Of a stretch of DNA of 64,000 nt, positions 1-10,706 are shown piece after piece. This stretch comes from Amanita rubescens (taxonomy: Eukaryota; Basidiomycota; Agaricomycetes; Agaricales; Amanitaceae). Below the pieces are notes generated by a model that was not told the DNA's origin, made no database searches, and saw only the letters and a program-made list of their open reading frames with translations. The position numbers and the translations under genes were made by a program. The number at the start of each line of letters is the position of its first letter. The first letter of the stretch is position 1. The DNA lies in the NCBI GenBank assembly GCA_015039365.1, contig WION01000026.1, positions 186,001 to 250,000 of the forward strand. The letters run 5' to 3'.

Positions 1-2
1 AT

Positions 3-1378
3 GTCCACATCGTATCATGCCACTCTTTGCACGGCCCTACAGTCTCACCTGTTGGCCAGTCTCTCGTATGCCCCTTTCACCACGTCATTCACCATCATTG
101 CCTTAAACCACCACTTCCTAGGTGCTCATCAAACACCGCGGCCCCCCAGAAGCTCTTACACTCGTCGAAAACATCCTCCGCTGTTTCGGATCAAGATACG
201 TCTACCTCTCCTATGCAGAACATGACCTGGTCACCGCCAACACCCAAGCCGTCACACATGCTGCCTTCCTCAGGTACGTCAATCGCTTCACCACTCGCTT
301 TTCTTTCATACTCAAGATTCGCGTCGTAATAGCATGGGAACTGCATGGTGCTCTGCTGAATCATACCCATGGGAGCAAGGACTTTACGTAGGTGGGCTGG
401 AAACGGTAAAGGTCAATCTCACCCTTCGCATCTACTCGAACCAATGGCACGTATACGCCGGCTTGGCCATTTTAAACCCTAGCGCTCGGATTCAGATCAA
501 TCAGTGAGCAACGCCACCATACCAGCTCCTCGATCCAACTAACACAAAAAAGATTCGCTAAAAGCGCTACCGAACTATTCAAACTCATGCTAGCGGGCGG
601 AAACGGGACCGAAGAAGACCGTCGCGCGTTCAAGGCCCGCGTAGAGTGGGGCCGGGAAGTCGTCTTTGGCGATCGTGACGCCTCTCCAGCATCATCACCG
701 ACTAGTACCAACGCTAACGGAGACACCCAGAAAAAGAAGAAAAAACGCCGTCCAATCTTACTTTCCGAAAGCGTCCTAGACAAATTCAGTCTAGGCAAAT
801 TGACCTACAACCCCACTTCCATACCCCTATTAAGTCCACCCATAGGCTTCACCAACCCTCCATTCGCCTCCAGCGGGTCGTCGTCGGAAGAAACCACCCC
901 CTCTACATCCACTGATCCCAAAACGACCCGCCGAGCGTCCACCGGCGTTCCAACCCGCTACAGACCCAACTCCCACCTCGCCCTCCTCGCCATGGTCGAC
1001 TCCTGGGCCCACCTCAAAATCAATCCATACACCCACCTCTCCCTCGCCGCAACCCCCCTCTTCCGTCTCTTCCTCGGCGTAGCCGAGCACCTCTTCCTCA
1101 ACCCCTCCCTCCTTCGCGCTTCTCTCCATTCGGCGCTGTACGATACTTGGCATAGGGCGGACGACCTCGAGTTCGTTGTTGCTGCCAGGGGGTGGAGTCA
1201 GGCTGTCGGTTTTGGTAATTTTGAGGTGTATAAGAGGAGGTTTATGCAGACTAGAGCGTTTTTGGAGAGTAGGTTTGAGGAGGGGGTGAAGGTTGGGAGT
1301 GAGATGATTAAGGCGGTGATGGAGACTGAGGTGCAGAGGGAGAAGGAAGAGGAGGAAGGGGAATGTGAGGAGGTTTAG
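3..1378 (+). CDS. TYR1: Prephenate dehydrogenase (NADP+), 3' portion
   Basis: Oxidises prephenate to 4-hydroxyphenylpyruvate in tyrosine biosynthesis (cytosol). The gene is cut by the window start. The visible exons are 3..65, 122..273, 333..503 and 553..1378, sum 1212 bp, so 403 codons plus stop; introns are 56, 59 and 49 bp. The translation matches the fungal Tyr1 C-terminal half: HSLHGPTVSPVGQ, then NTQAVTHAAFLS, then YPWEQGLYVGGLE, KVNLTLRIYSNQWHVYAGL, and TELFKLMLAG. The NADP-binding Rossmann part lies upstream of position 1. The last exon carries a low-complexity insert (KKKKKRR, then S/T-rich) before a helical end. Pieces of this gene recur at 4635, 21595 and 25690, always next to Crinkler sequence or other repeats. 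This is the only copy here with an undamaged frame. Identification is by recognised family motifs. Confidence 0.9.
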
Positions 1379-1432
1379 AGTGGGATGAATAGTTATGGTT
1401 TTCTTGGGTGTAAAATTGAATTCTTGTTGAAT

Positions 1433-1980
1433 CTCACGGCTTTGCATGATATTCGGCCAACGGATATCCCGATGAAATACTGGCGGATCAGCGTGGGCTA
1501 CCTGGCTTGAGCATTAGTTAATAAAGGAGAAATAGATCGAGACTACCTTGAGAACCTGGAGGATGCACACTACAGCATTTCGAACATCCAAGGGTGATTT
1601 AGGACCTTCGCTAATCCCTACTGGCTCCAGATCGACGTATGTGACACGTAAACGGCGCAGGATTTCGGCTTTCTTAAGTCGGTCCACGTTAGGAACGCTC
1701 TTCGAAACCAATGACGCATAGATCGCCTGTAGATGTTTGACGCGCTCTTCGTCATTGACCACATGCTTGAATTCAGGAACCGCTAATCTATACCTCTTGC
1801 GCACATGTGATAAAAAATATTCAATAGTCTTGCCACCCTCGCTGAGCTTAGAGTCAACATACCAGATGGAAACAGAAGAAATATGCTCACACATCAGGTT
1901 TTCGGCCGGGTCTACTTTCGGCACTTTCAAAAGTGCTGAAAGTGCCTCGGCTGCCCTCACGTGGCCGCATTGACTTCCTC
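1433..1980 (-). pseudogene. Crinkler-kinase 3' fragment (relic)
   Basis: This stretch is a diverged copy of about 23,560-24,060, the kinase part of the Crinkler-kinase gene. It keeps KLSEGGKTIEYFLSHVRK, the run HLQAIYASLVSK, TYVDLEPVGISE and the intron that follows, then the start of the catalytic-loop exon (HDIRPTDIP where the other copy has FHRDIHWSN). The conserved HRD is lost and no DWED/DFG equivalent follows. Similarity stops abruptly at both ends. It lies tail-to-tail with TYR1, 55 bp after its stop. No promoter or N-terminal exons are present, so it is a dead fragment. It is not a separate small gene despite the open frame 1514..2020. Confidence 0.8.
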
Positions 1981-2236
1981 TCATTTCTTGCTGTGCAACG
2001 AAGCGGGAATGGCTCTGCAAAAACAGGTCTTGAGTGTTGACGAAAGCTCATATGAATGCTATCAGAAATATTATTTAAGCAAAAAAAACGAAGAAGGGAA
2101 TACCATGCCAAGCCGGTCGTCGTTGAGCAAAGTAGCATCGGCTAATCAAATACCCGTATGTTTGGTTCAGCGTGGTAATCCGCGTCTCGGGTTCGTTTCG
2201 GCCTCGGAAGACAAAACTAACCGTACACAGACAGCA

Positions 2237-4289
2237 ATGGCTTCTCTCGCCGTCGACATCCCGCCTGCCCAGGCCACCTCGCCTGACCAGAGCCATACCA
2301 TCGCCGCTCGCAAAGCCTACAAGCGTGACGACTGGCGTCTCTTGCACCTCAACGACGCCGTCGAAGACGCCCTCTCCAAGATCCTCAGGTTCGGCTTCGA
2401 CATTGACCGCGTTGTGGTAAAGCCTGCAACCGCCAAAGCTCTTCGCGACCAGATCCTCACCTGGGCCAAGCATATTGCCGGTGAGATCCCGGGCTACACC
2501 GACTGGCAGCAGATCTACGACTTCACCTTCGACGCGCTCTATGTCCCCGATACCGTCCCTGGTGAGGACGCTACGCCCGTCGGTACCGAGGCCGATCTCC
2601 ACGCCATGCTTGAGGACATTGACCTCGAGCGTGACTACGCCTTGCAGACCAGGGACGTCGAGAAGGAGCATCTCGCTGATCATGACCTCTCTCTCGGCAA
2701 GGCACGCATCCGCCAAGACGTCCTCGACAAGATCGCTGCCCGCTACACCGCTGCCAATCCCATGCCTACCCCCCTCGCCCTGCTCTTCCGCAAGATCCGC
2801 TACACGTACAAGCTGCGCGAATGCCTTCTCGGTCAGGTCGGCTACTACAACGGCTCACTCGAGCTCGCCGCAGACATGGCCCACGACTTCGAGTTCCATA
2901 TGTACTTGATCCAAATGAAGTTGCGTCGCCCAGATCGTCTCCACAAGTTCAAGGCCCCCAAGGCGATGACCCACTACCTCACCGACGCAACCTTCCCGGG
3001 CTCCTGGAACAACCAATTCTCCTACTCTTACTGTTATGACGAGTTCGGCCCCCAACAGATGCCGATCTTCGGTATCAACTACATCGAGCGCAAGCTCGTC
3101 GAAGTTCTTCGCCTCGATGTCGCCGGAAAGAAGTGGCAGGGTCTTTGCACCTTGTTGGAATGGGATCCAAAGGATCCCGCTCGCGTCGTTGAGCTCAATC
3201 GTATCAAGACCGACTTCGTGTCCGCTGAAATCGCAGGTAAGCTTTCTCTTTTTTGAATCCTATTTGTTTGTAGCTGGTACAGGTCTTCGAAGCGCCGCTG
3301 GCCACTTCCTTGGCGGCAACCTCACTCTCAGCGACTGCGGCCTCCACATCCTCACCCTTCCCCGCATCATCGCCGTCTTGAGCAACGACGAGACGAAGCG
3401 AAAGGCATTCTACACGCTCTTCCTTGGCCTCACCTGGTCGAACACGCCTCTCAGCAAGGAGGAGAACCCATTCGCCGAAGTCTACGAAGGACGGGCTAGG
3501 AAGCATCGTAACGTTGGCACCCCTATCGATTACGATCTCGCCCACCTCAAGGACAACGACGTCAAAGACCCCAGGATCCCTGCCGATCGTCCCGCTCTCC
3601 TCACTCTCAATCTCGCGCACTATTATCCTCAGGTCGTCGGTCGTAAGGCCAATTTCATCCTTACTCCCGAGACTGCCGGCGCCGATTATCGTCGCAAGCT
3701 CCAGCGCCTCAGCGAAGGCCAATTGGACGAACTCTTTGCCAACATTGAAGCCTATCCCCGCACTGCCGACCTCGCTGACAAGATCGATGCCGTCATCAAC
3801 CAAGCCGTCGAAGCTGCCCGCGACTGGCATGCCTGCGCGATTTCAAACCACCGCCCCATTTACACCGGCACCAGCGGCCACATGCTCAGCTATTCCCGCA
3901 TCTTCCTCGACAGCGTCGCTCCGGAGGGCTGTGCCTCTGCCGACCACCCCACGCTCGAGCAGCTTCGCGTTACCTTGCTCGCCGCTTTGATCGGGTTCAA
4001 CCAGCAGCATACCTACGACGAGTGCATGGTCGCCTCGCATGGACTGACCCATGACAACGAGACGCTCCAATATCAGGATCGCAGCGGCTACCGCGACATC
4101 ATCGATTCCGCCGATTCGTTCGTCCGCAACAAGGTCGGCAAGCCGTTGCTCCAAGCCATGATCGCAATCGGCAAGCAGTTCATCGCCAACTTCGAGGAGC
4201 ATCAGGCCGCACTCGATCCTCCCCTTCCCCACCCCGGCGTTCTCGTTGCGCAATGGTTCAAAGACACGACCGGTCGTGCCTTCGCTTAA
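2237..4289 (+). CDS. Conserved-looking 671-aa protein of unknown function
   Basis: Two exons, 2237..3236 and 3274..4289, are joined across a 37-bp intron (gtaagc...tttgtag), giving 671 aa. The start chosen is ATG 2237 (MASLAVDIPP); the frame is open further upstream but lies in the relic region. Codon third positions are strongly C-rich, unlike most neighbours, which suggests a long-resident and well-expressed gene. The protein is mostly helical, with no signal peptide or clear membrane segment. It is rich in His/Tyr/Asp: DFEFHMYLIQ, SYCYDEFGPQQ, LAHYYPQVVGRK, GTSGHMLSYSR, QQHTYDECMVASHGLTHD. I do not recognise the family. The repeated His residues could fit a metal-dependent or haem enzyme, but that is a guess. 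Neither neighbour hints at a pathway. Confidence 0.85.
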
Positions 4290-4634
4290 GGAGATTGGAA
4301 TGGCGGAGAGCCAGCAAGGCTTGAGTGCGAATATCCAATATTTTCAGTTACGGAAACTAACTGGCGCTCGTCCCTGCACCGGCGTTGAAACACCAGCGCG
4401 AAACGTGTGCTGGGATGCATCATAGGGTGTCAAGACTCAGAATGCACACATCTCCGAACGGGCGTTTTGGAAACGTGGGACAAAGCAATTGCCGTTGCCA
4501 ATGCCAAATGGAATGGCTCCGATGGCGGGATTAGAGGGGACGCTTTATCATTCAATAATCTATATTTGTGCTCGCGCGGATGATTTTGTAACTCCTTCAA
4601 TTACTTATAGACCGGGACTAGCTGCGATCCCACT
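4290..4634. other. Intergenic stretch
   Basis: No gene seen. It holds the 3' flank of the 671-aa gene; short open frames here lack family signal. The last ~20 bases before 4635 resemble the sequence just upstream of the TYR1 pseudogene at 25,690. Confidence 0.5.
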
Positions 4635-5220
4635 ATGGCTCTGTCTGTCCCAAACCCTCATGTCTCCCCCGACGCCCACCCCGACAACCAGCCCACAATC
4701 GGCCTCATAGGCACGAAGTGCGACAACGGGATCTTCCAATCTGGATCAAGAGGCTTCTCGAGATATTCTTTTAGGAGCTTGAGATCCTGCTTGACTGGTG
4801 TTGTCCATAGATCGAATAATTTTCGCGTTATGTCAACTATAGCGTGATTAGCACTTAGTTTGGGCCGCATCAGAAGAAGAAGAAGACTAACTCATCACGT
4901 TTTCTTTTCACTGCTGTATGAAGCATAACCTGTGGAGAGAAGGTCGGTTCTGATCGTGTTGAAAATAAAGTAGGGAAAAGTGCGCCAGAGGCAAGGGCGG
5001 AACGTAGGAGAAGAACTTGTGAGGCACAGTGAATGAAGGTGAGAGCAGCAATGTCTTACACATATTGTCACTACTACGCTGCGTACAGCATCCCTCAAGC
5101 CAACGATATTGTTAGAGCGGGAGGGAGATTCGCCGCGGCGGCCGGCAAAAGTGGCAAGCGGCCGGAGCGGAAATGGCCGAATGCTTACTGTAGCCGCATT
5201 TGTCACCAGCCAGCGCCATG
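4635..5220. pseudogene. Chimeric scar: TYR1 5' end joined to Crinkler-kinase 5' pieces
   Basis: 4635..4710 (plus) is a clean TYR1 first-exon start: ATG, then PNPHVSPDAHPDNQPTIGLIG, running toward the dinucleotide-binding loop. At about 4711 it breaks into minus-strand Crinkler-kinase sequence: DPDWKIPLS, the run VKQDLKLLKEYLEKPLDP, and the 5' splice region. A further deletion removes the counterpart of about 24,915-25,330 and rejoins at the segment before the Crinkler N-terminal exon (FNTIRTDLLSTGYA vs YGAIRTGLISAGYA at 25.4 kb). 5100-5220 resembles the shared upstream region at 25,600-25,670. The intron between the fragments is still recognisable, so the duplication was of genomic DNA. Confidence 0.75.
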
Positions 5221-5502
5221 AATGCTTATAGCTCTGGCGCTGGGGAGGGTGACTGGTGATTAATTGGAGTGCAGGCGAGCAAGCGGGGATGGATAGCGTT
5301 CAGTGTAGTAAGCCATAGCGACGTACGCGTATTGAAACGGGGGAAGAATGCTACTCAAAAGTTTAAGTAAAACGTTTCAATGTGTTGTGGTGTCGGTTGT
5401 AACGAATTGCAATATACAGAGTGCTTTTTTGTGGGTAAGCGTATTTTCGATAGCAAGATCATACAACAGCGCAGTGCAAGTAAGATCTTCGCTGGCGAAA
5501 TA

Positions 5503-5745
5503 TCACTCGCTGTCCGCGTACCCACCATCGAAATCACCATCGAAACCATCATCTAAACCATCATCTAAACCATCGTCCTCAGCATCCAAGTCTGCTTCCT
5601 CGTCTTCGTCATTAATTTCTGAATTACTTTCCTCGTCTGTCTCGTCATCATCAGTTTCTTCATCCGTGCTTTCAGTAGACCCTAGTCCTTCCGAAAGTCC
5701 CCCGACCCCGTCCAAATTTTCGTCATCTTCAACGTTCAAGTCCAC
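5503..5745 (-). other. Acidic low-complexity open frame, possible C-terminal exon
   Basis: An 80-codon minus-strand frame, almost all D/E/G/S (for example DDGLDDGLDDGFDGDFDGG), ends in a stop at 5503. The D/G-rich part is made by imperfect ~15-bp repeats. Just upstream (5,740-5,960 minus) lies an open stretch that could be spliced to the last kinase exon: donor after SQGPTTEEVRN, acceptor ttgcctgttag, then a second intron, giving WSGDELSRWWALF. Whether the acidic tract belongs to the kinase gene, to a separate small gene or to no gene is undecided. The plus-strand reading (S/P-rich) is judged a shadow. Confidence 0.3.
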
Positions 5746-5987
5746 ATTGTCGCCGGGAAATCCGCCTTAAAGGAAATAATCGGTGACTTTTCGTTCAGAT
5801 TTGTGAATAACGCCCACCACCTCGAAAGCTCATCACCACTCCAGTGTGGATGGGTCGCTGGAATATATAAGTGAAACATAATTTTAATGGCATCAGTAAA
5901 AAAACGCGCACACTTGATGGAATAAGCTAACAGGCAATCGGAAACATTAGTAAATTATTGTTCATAGAAAAACTCGGTGCATCTCAC

Positions 5988-8892
5988 GTTTCGAACTTCC
6001 TCGGTGGTTGGACCTTGAGATGAAACTATCATGTTTTTCGTGACATCCTTCATTCTTGGCCGTCTCAACGCCTCCCTCTCCCAGCAGCGCTGAATCATGC
6101 TCCATGCGCTCTCGCTCAAAGGCGGGTCATTGAGTCGAGGCGGATGTTCTCCTCGGAAGTGGAGGCCTACAATTTGTAAATCCGTTTTACCGGCAAATGG
6201 TATACTATCATAATGTATCTACAGAATTCAGATGTGTACCAATGTATCTATTGTGACTCACTTCGTAAAAAAGACATCCAAACGCATAGACGTCCGACAT
6301 TTGTGTCCTTGCAGGAGTATCCGAGTCATCGGAATCGACTTCATCAAAGTTTCCGAATAACTCGGGGGCTGCGAAGTTGAGGTGTTTTGCTCCTGTTTGC
6401 GTGGTCGTAGCGTCCGAGAGCCGCGTCAATCCAAAGTCAGCGATTTGAACACGAATATTTGAATCCAAGAGAATATTGTCCTAAAAGATATATTTAGCAT
6501 TTCTCCAGCGCGCTTCTCAAGCAAAATACCCCGCGAAGGTCGCCGTGAACCGCGCCTACGGAATGAATATATTCAATGCCCTGGGCCACTTCCAGTATCT
6601 TTGAGGAAAGTAAGTGTCAATGAAGTGCCAAAGGTAGAAAGGCCATACACGCTCTTCGATCTGGGCAACTGATGGATTTGTTTTCTTCCGCCATTGGGCC
6701 AGAGTACCGTTCGTCATATAGGGCGAGATAAGGAAAAATTGGGTTGTTCTTCCACTGCCAAATTCATAGATTCCATGAAACGGCAGCACGAACTTGTGCT
6801 TGAGAGAGCCCCACATCAACGCCTCTCGACAAAAGGCCTGTTATGCGAACATCAAGAATGGACTCGTGACAACGGCAACGCGAACGACCTACAACGTCGT
6901 TGTCAGACTTGTACAACACTTTCAGCGCTACGGCTGCCCCCTGTAGTTCGCCAACGAAAACGCGCCCGAATCCCCCACTGCCAATGTATTCGCGCTCGGT
7001 CGCCATGCTGACCCCTGTTACAATCAAAGACGGGGGTATAATAGGCATCTTTGAGTTAAGTTTGAACATCAATCGTCTAGCTCGCTCATTGTTGTCTATG
7101 GTTGGATCCGAATTGGACAAGCGACGGTCGCGAAGCAGGTGAAGCAATAAGTCCAACAAGTTCTGGACGTCTGGGGCCTGGCTTAGCTGTTCCGCAACAC
7201 TGAGATAGTCCTCTCTGGATAGGATTCTACACACGAGATCGATGATGGATGCATTGACGACGGATGTGATGCAAGAGCCGGGCTAGGAGCTCTTTAGTAC
7301 TATATGGGTGCACTTTCTGATGTTGCCATACCTTCCAATCCTTAAGAATGAAAAACAGAGATAGGAGGGGATGGCGGTCTGGATCAGACATCATCCTTTC
7401 AGCGATATCTCTTATTGCTGGTCGTTCTGACGGCATCCTCGCCCAGCACAATCCGATCAACTCCCATGCTTCATCTTTCAAGGGCGGGTCATGCAGGCGA
7501 GGCGGACGTATGCCTTGAGAGACAAGGGCCATGACTTTTAAGTCCTGTTTACCGGCAAAAGGCATGCTGTCATAATGGATCTGCATAATTCAGCAAGAGA
7601 ATCTACATATTAATCATAACCTACTTCGTAATAGAGACATCCAAACGCATAGATGTCCGACATTTGGGTCCTGGCTGAATCATCAGCTGCTGAAGGGTCT
7701 TCGCCGTCCTCGAGGCGTCCAAACAACTCCGGGGCTGCAAAGCGCGTATGTTTCATTCCAGACCGCGTATTTGTCGCATCTGAGAGTCTGGTTAACCCAA
7801 AATCCGCAATTTGAACATGAAGATTGGCATCAAGGAGGACGTTCTCCTAAAGAAAATGATCAGTATCTCAAAATAGCACGTTTCCAGGTGGAGTACCCCA
7901 CGCAGATCACCGTGAAATATGCCTTCTGAATGAATATATTCGATGCCCAGAGCCACCTCTAGTATCTTCCGGAAGGGTGAGATCAACGGTGAGTCAGTTA
8001 AAGAAAATACATACGCGTTCTTCTATCTCGGATAGTGATGGATTTGCTTGCTTCCGCCACTGAGCTAGCGTGCCCTTCTCCATATAGGGAGAGATGAGAA
8101 AGGCAGTTCCACCTTCGTGTTCACCGATTCCCAGGAATGGCAACACGAATTTGTGCTTGAGCAATCCCCACATCAACGCCTCTCGACAAATGGCCAGCTG
8201 GAACCGAAATAAAAGGTTGCGTTATAAGAACGACACGTTGGACTTACAGCATTATTATCAGACTTGTACAATACTTTCAACGCAACGGCTTCTCCCTTTA
8301 GTTCGCTCCTGTAAACGCGCCCAAACCCACCACCGCCAATATAATCTTCCTCTGAAGGCTTGTTGACTCCCGTCACGATTAAGGACAATGGTATGACCGG
8401 CGTCTTTGATATGATTTTGAATATGAATCGCCGTCCTCGCCCGTGGAAGTCGACCGACTCATCCTGATAATTTGGTAAGAGACGATAGCGAAGCATGTGA
8501 AGTATGAAATCGAGCAGAATTTGGGAGTCCGAGATACGATCGATCTTGCCCGCACCGCTGAGGTAGTCTTCCCCAGATAACAGCTTGCACATGAGATCAG
8601 TAGTGTTTGCATTTACGACAGACGTGATAGAGGATCCGGGCTACCAGGCCTTGAGCAGAGTGAACATGCACTTAGAAATGCTAATCACCTTCTTAGCATT
8701 GAGTATAGAGAGAAGCGATGGGAGCGGATCGCTCTCAAGAATATTGTAACTGCCGCTCCAACTTTCATTTCCGTCAGTCAGTCCTTCCTTTGCTTCTTCC
8801 GAGTCCAATGCGCCCATAAATTCTCGTTCTCTTAGCACATCCCTATACGTCCCCGTAATCGCCGCAGGAGCGCCACTGAGGGGATCATTCAT
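5988..8892 (-). CDS. Protein with two tandem serine/threonine kinase domains (TKL-like)
   Basis: Eleven exons: 8892-8689, 8640-8248, 8197-8015, 7965-7897, 7846-7625, 7580-7332, 7282-6893, 6837-6649, 6598-6530, 6480-6262, 6218-5988. All have phase-0 borders and introns of 43-56 bp. The first exon codes for a short N-terminal leader (MNDPLSGAPAA). Unit 1 has GGGGFGRVY, VALK, HGDLRGENVLL, DFGLTR, AAPELFG and SDIYAFG. Unit 2 has GSGGFGRVF, VALK, HGDLRGDNILL, DFGLTR, AAPELFG and SDVYAFG, so both look catalytically competent. The exon ending unit 1 (LFFILKDWK) splices in frame to the exon opening unit 2 (PGSCITSVVNA), exactly as the leader exon (LLSILNAKK) splices to unit 1 (PGSSITSVVNA). The 3' end beyond 5988 is uncertain: either a stop ~30 bp on, or further exons to about 5,500. 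A related single-unit gene lies at 59.3-60.7 kb. Confidence 0.85.
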
Positions 8893-9399
8893 TGTCGAGC
8901 TGACCGGAGTCAAAGGGTGCGACGGATGCCAAGGAGAAAGCTCGAGTTATTCTCGAAGCGCGACGTGCTCAGAGAGGTTCTCAGCCGGATAACCCGTGAC
9001 CTCCCAGCCGTTACAAGCGGTAACGTACTTCACGCCAATTTCTGGAACGCCCGTCCGTTCCCTCAGGCTCATATTTCCTCTCGATTCCTCACCGATTTAT
9101 GGTTTTCCCCCACCACGACAAACACACAAATTCTGACACTGTGATACCGTGTTTTATCGTGGTTCATCAGTACCGTTATCGATGCCATCAGGTACTCATG
9201 TAGTCGTCAATTGATCGGTGGGTTCTGTGGTACATTAAAACCATACTTAGCTGAGCACACACAGCATTTGGCCGCCATCGTGGTCCATCAGCACTGTCTA
9301 GTCACTGTGTCGCTCATCCTCGGCTGAACGCGCCCACGGTTCTGTGGCACTATTGCTCGCGGTCCCACTGGTAGTTTCCCTTACCTTGCACGGTAGGTT

Positions 9400-10660
9400 C
9401 CCCAGCACCATTGCATGGACGCTGATATATCCTCCCCATCGTTCGCTATCTCGCCCAGGTTCGCATTCCCTAGGGTTCTTTAGAACCGTTCGCCACGCCT
9501 CCGCCTGCGGTATTCTTACACCAGCGCCTCCGCGGTTTTTTAGAATCGTTCGCCACCCCGTCGCCTGCGGTATTCTTACACTGGTACCTCCATGGTCTTT
9601 GAGAACTGTTCCCCACACCCTCGCCATCTTACACCAGCACCCACGCGGTTTTTGAAAACTATTCCCCAGCCCTTCCCCGCGGTTTTCTTACACCAGCACC
9701 ATGGTCTTTGACAACCGTTCCTCACGCCATCGCCTGCGGTATTCTTACACCAGCAGATCGATAGTTTTTTAGAACCGTTCCCCACACCCCCGCCTGCGGT
9801 TTTCTTACACCACACTTGTAGTTTTCGAGAACCGTTTTCATGGCCCTGCCCACGGTTTTCCTACACCAACACCTACACAGTTCTTGAGGACTGCCCCCCA
9901 TACTCCCGCCCGCGGTTTCCTTACACCAGCAAACCTGTAGTTTTTTAGGACCATTCGCCACTCCTTTTCCCGTGGTTTTGTTACACCAGCAGCTCCATAG
10001 TCTTTGAGAACTGTGCCCCACGCACTTTCCCGTGGTTTTCTTACACCAACAGACATCTAGTTTTTGAGAACTGTTACCCACCCCTTCGCCCGCGGTTTTG
10101 TTACACCAGGAAACCAATGGTCTTCGAGAACTGTGCCTCACGCACTTGCCCGTGGTTTTATTACACCAACGGATTCATAGTCTTTGATAACCGTTACCCA
10201 CTCCTTTGCGGGCGGTTTTGTTACACCAAGAATCAATGGTCTTTGAGAACTGTGCCCCACGCACTTGCCCATGGTTTTCTTACACCAACGGATCAATAGT
10301 CTTTGAGAACCGTTCCCCACCCCTTTGCCCGTGGTTTTCTCACACCATTACACCAGTACCCCGATGCCAGTTCTTGAGAACCGTTCGTCACCCCTCACTC
10401 GTGGTTCTCGTACACCAGTACCTCCACAGTCTTTGAGAACTGTTCCCCATTCCTTCACCTGCGGTGTTCTCATACCAGCCCACCCATAGTTTTCGAGAAC
10501 CGTTCGCTAGCCCTTTGCCCACGGTTTTCTTACACCAGCACTTGATCCCAGTTCTTGAGAATTATTCGCCACCCCCTCGGCTGCAGTTTTCTTACACCAG
10601 GAACCCAATGGTTACTGAGAACCATCCCTCACACCTGCTCACGGTTTTCTTACACTCTAC
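9400..10660. repeat. Left tandem array, ~60-bp unit, about 20 copies
   Basis: Copies of a ~60-bp unit recur with very regular spacing (cttaca at about 9514, 9574, 9628, 9687, 9743, 9804 and onward to 10,650). Each unit has two related half-motifs, ggttttcttacaccag and agtttttgagaaccgtt, about 30 bp apart. Older, more diverged copies extend left to about 9,095. Open frames on both strands across the array are by-products of the 60-bp (multiple-of-three) period, not genes. Confidence 0.9.
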
Positions 10661-10706
10661 CCAACCTCATTTATATTCATCTACGCAACTCGCAGACATA
10701 AGATGG

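Noticed and set aside
830..1447. A 205-codon minus-strand frame opposite TYR1
   Set aside because: Shadow of the last TYR1 exon; L/H/E/G-biased composition typical of antisense reading.
5348..5770. Plus-strand S/P-rich frame as a secreted or cell-wall protein
   Set aside because: The Ser runs are the antisense of D/E codons (tcatc/gatga) and there is no clear leader.
9576..10320. Overlapping open frames in the left tandem array resembling Cys/Trp-rich repeat proteins
   Set aside because: The 60-bp period keeps all frames open by arithmetic. The frames exist on both strands and end with the array.
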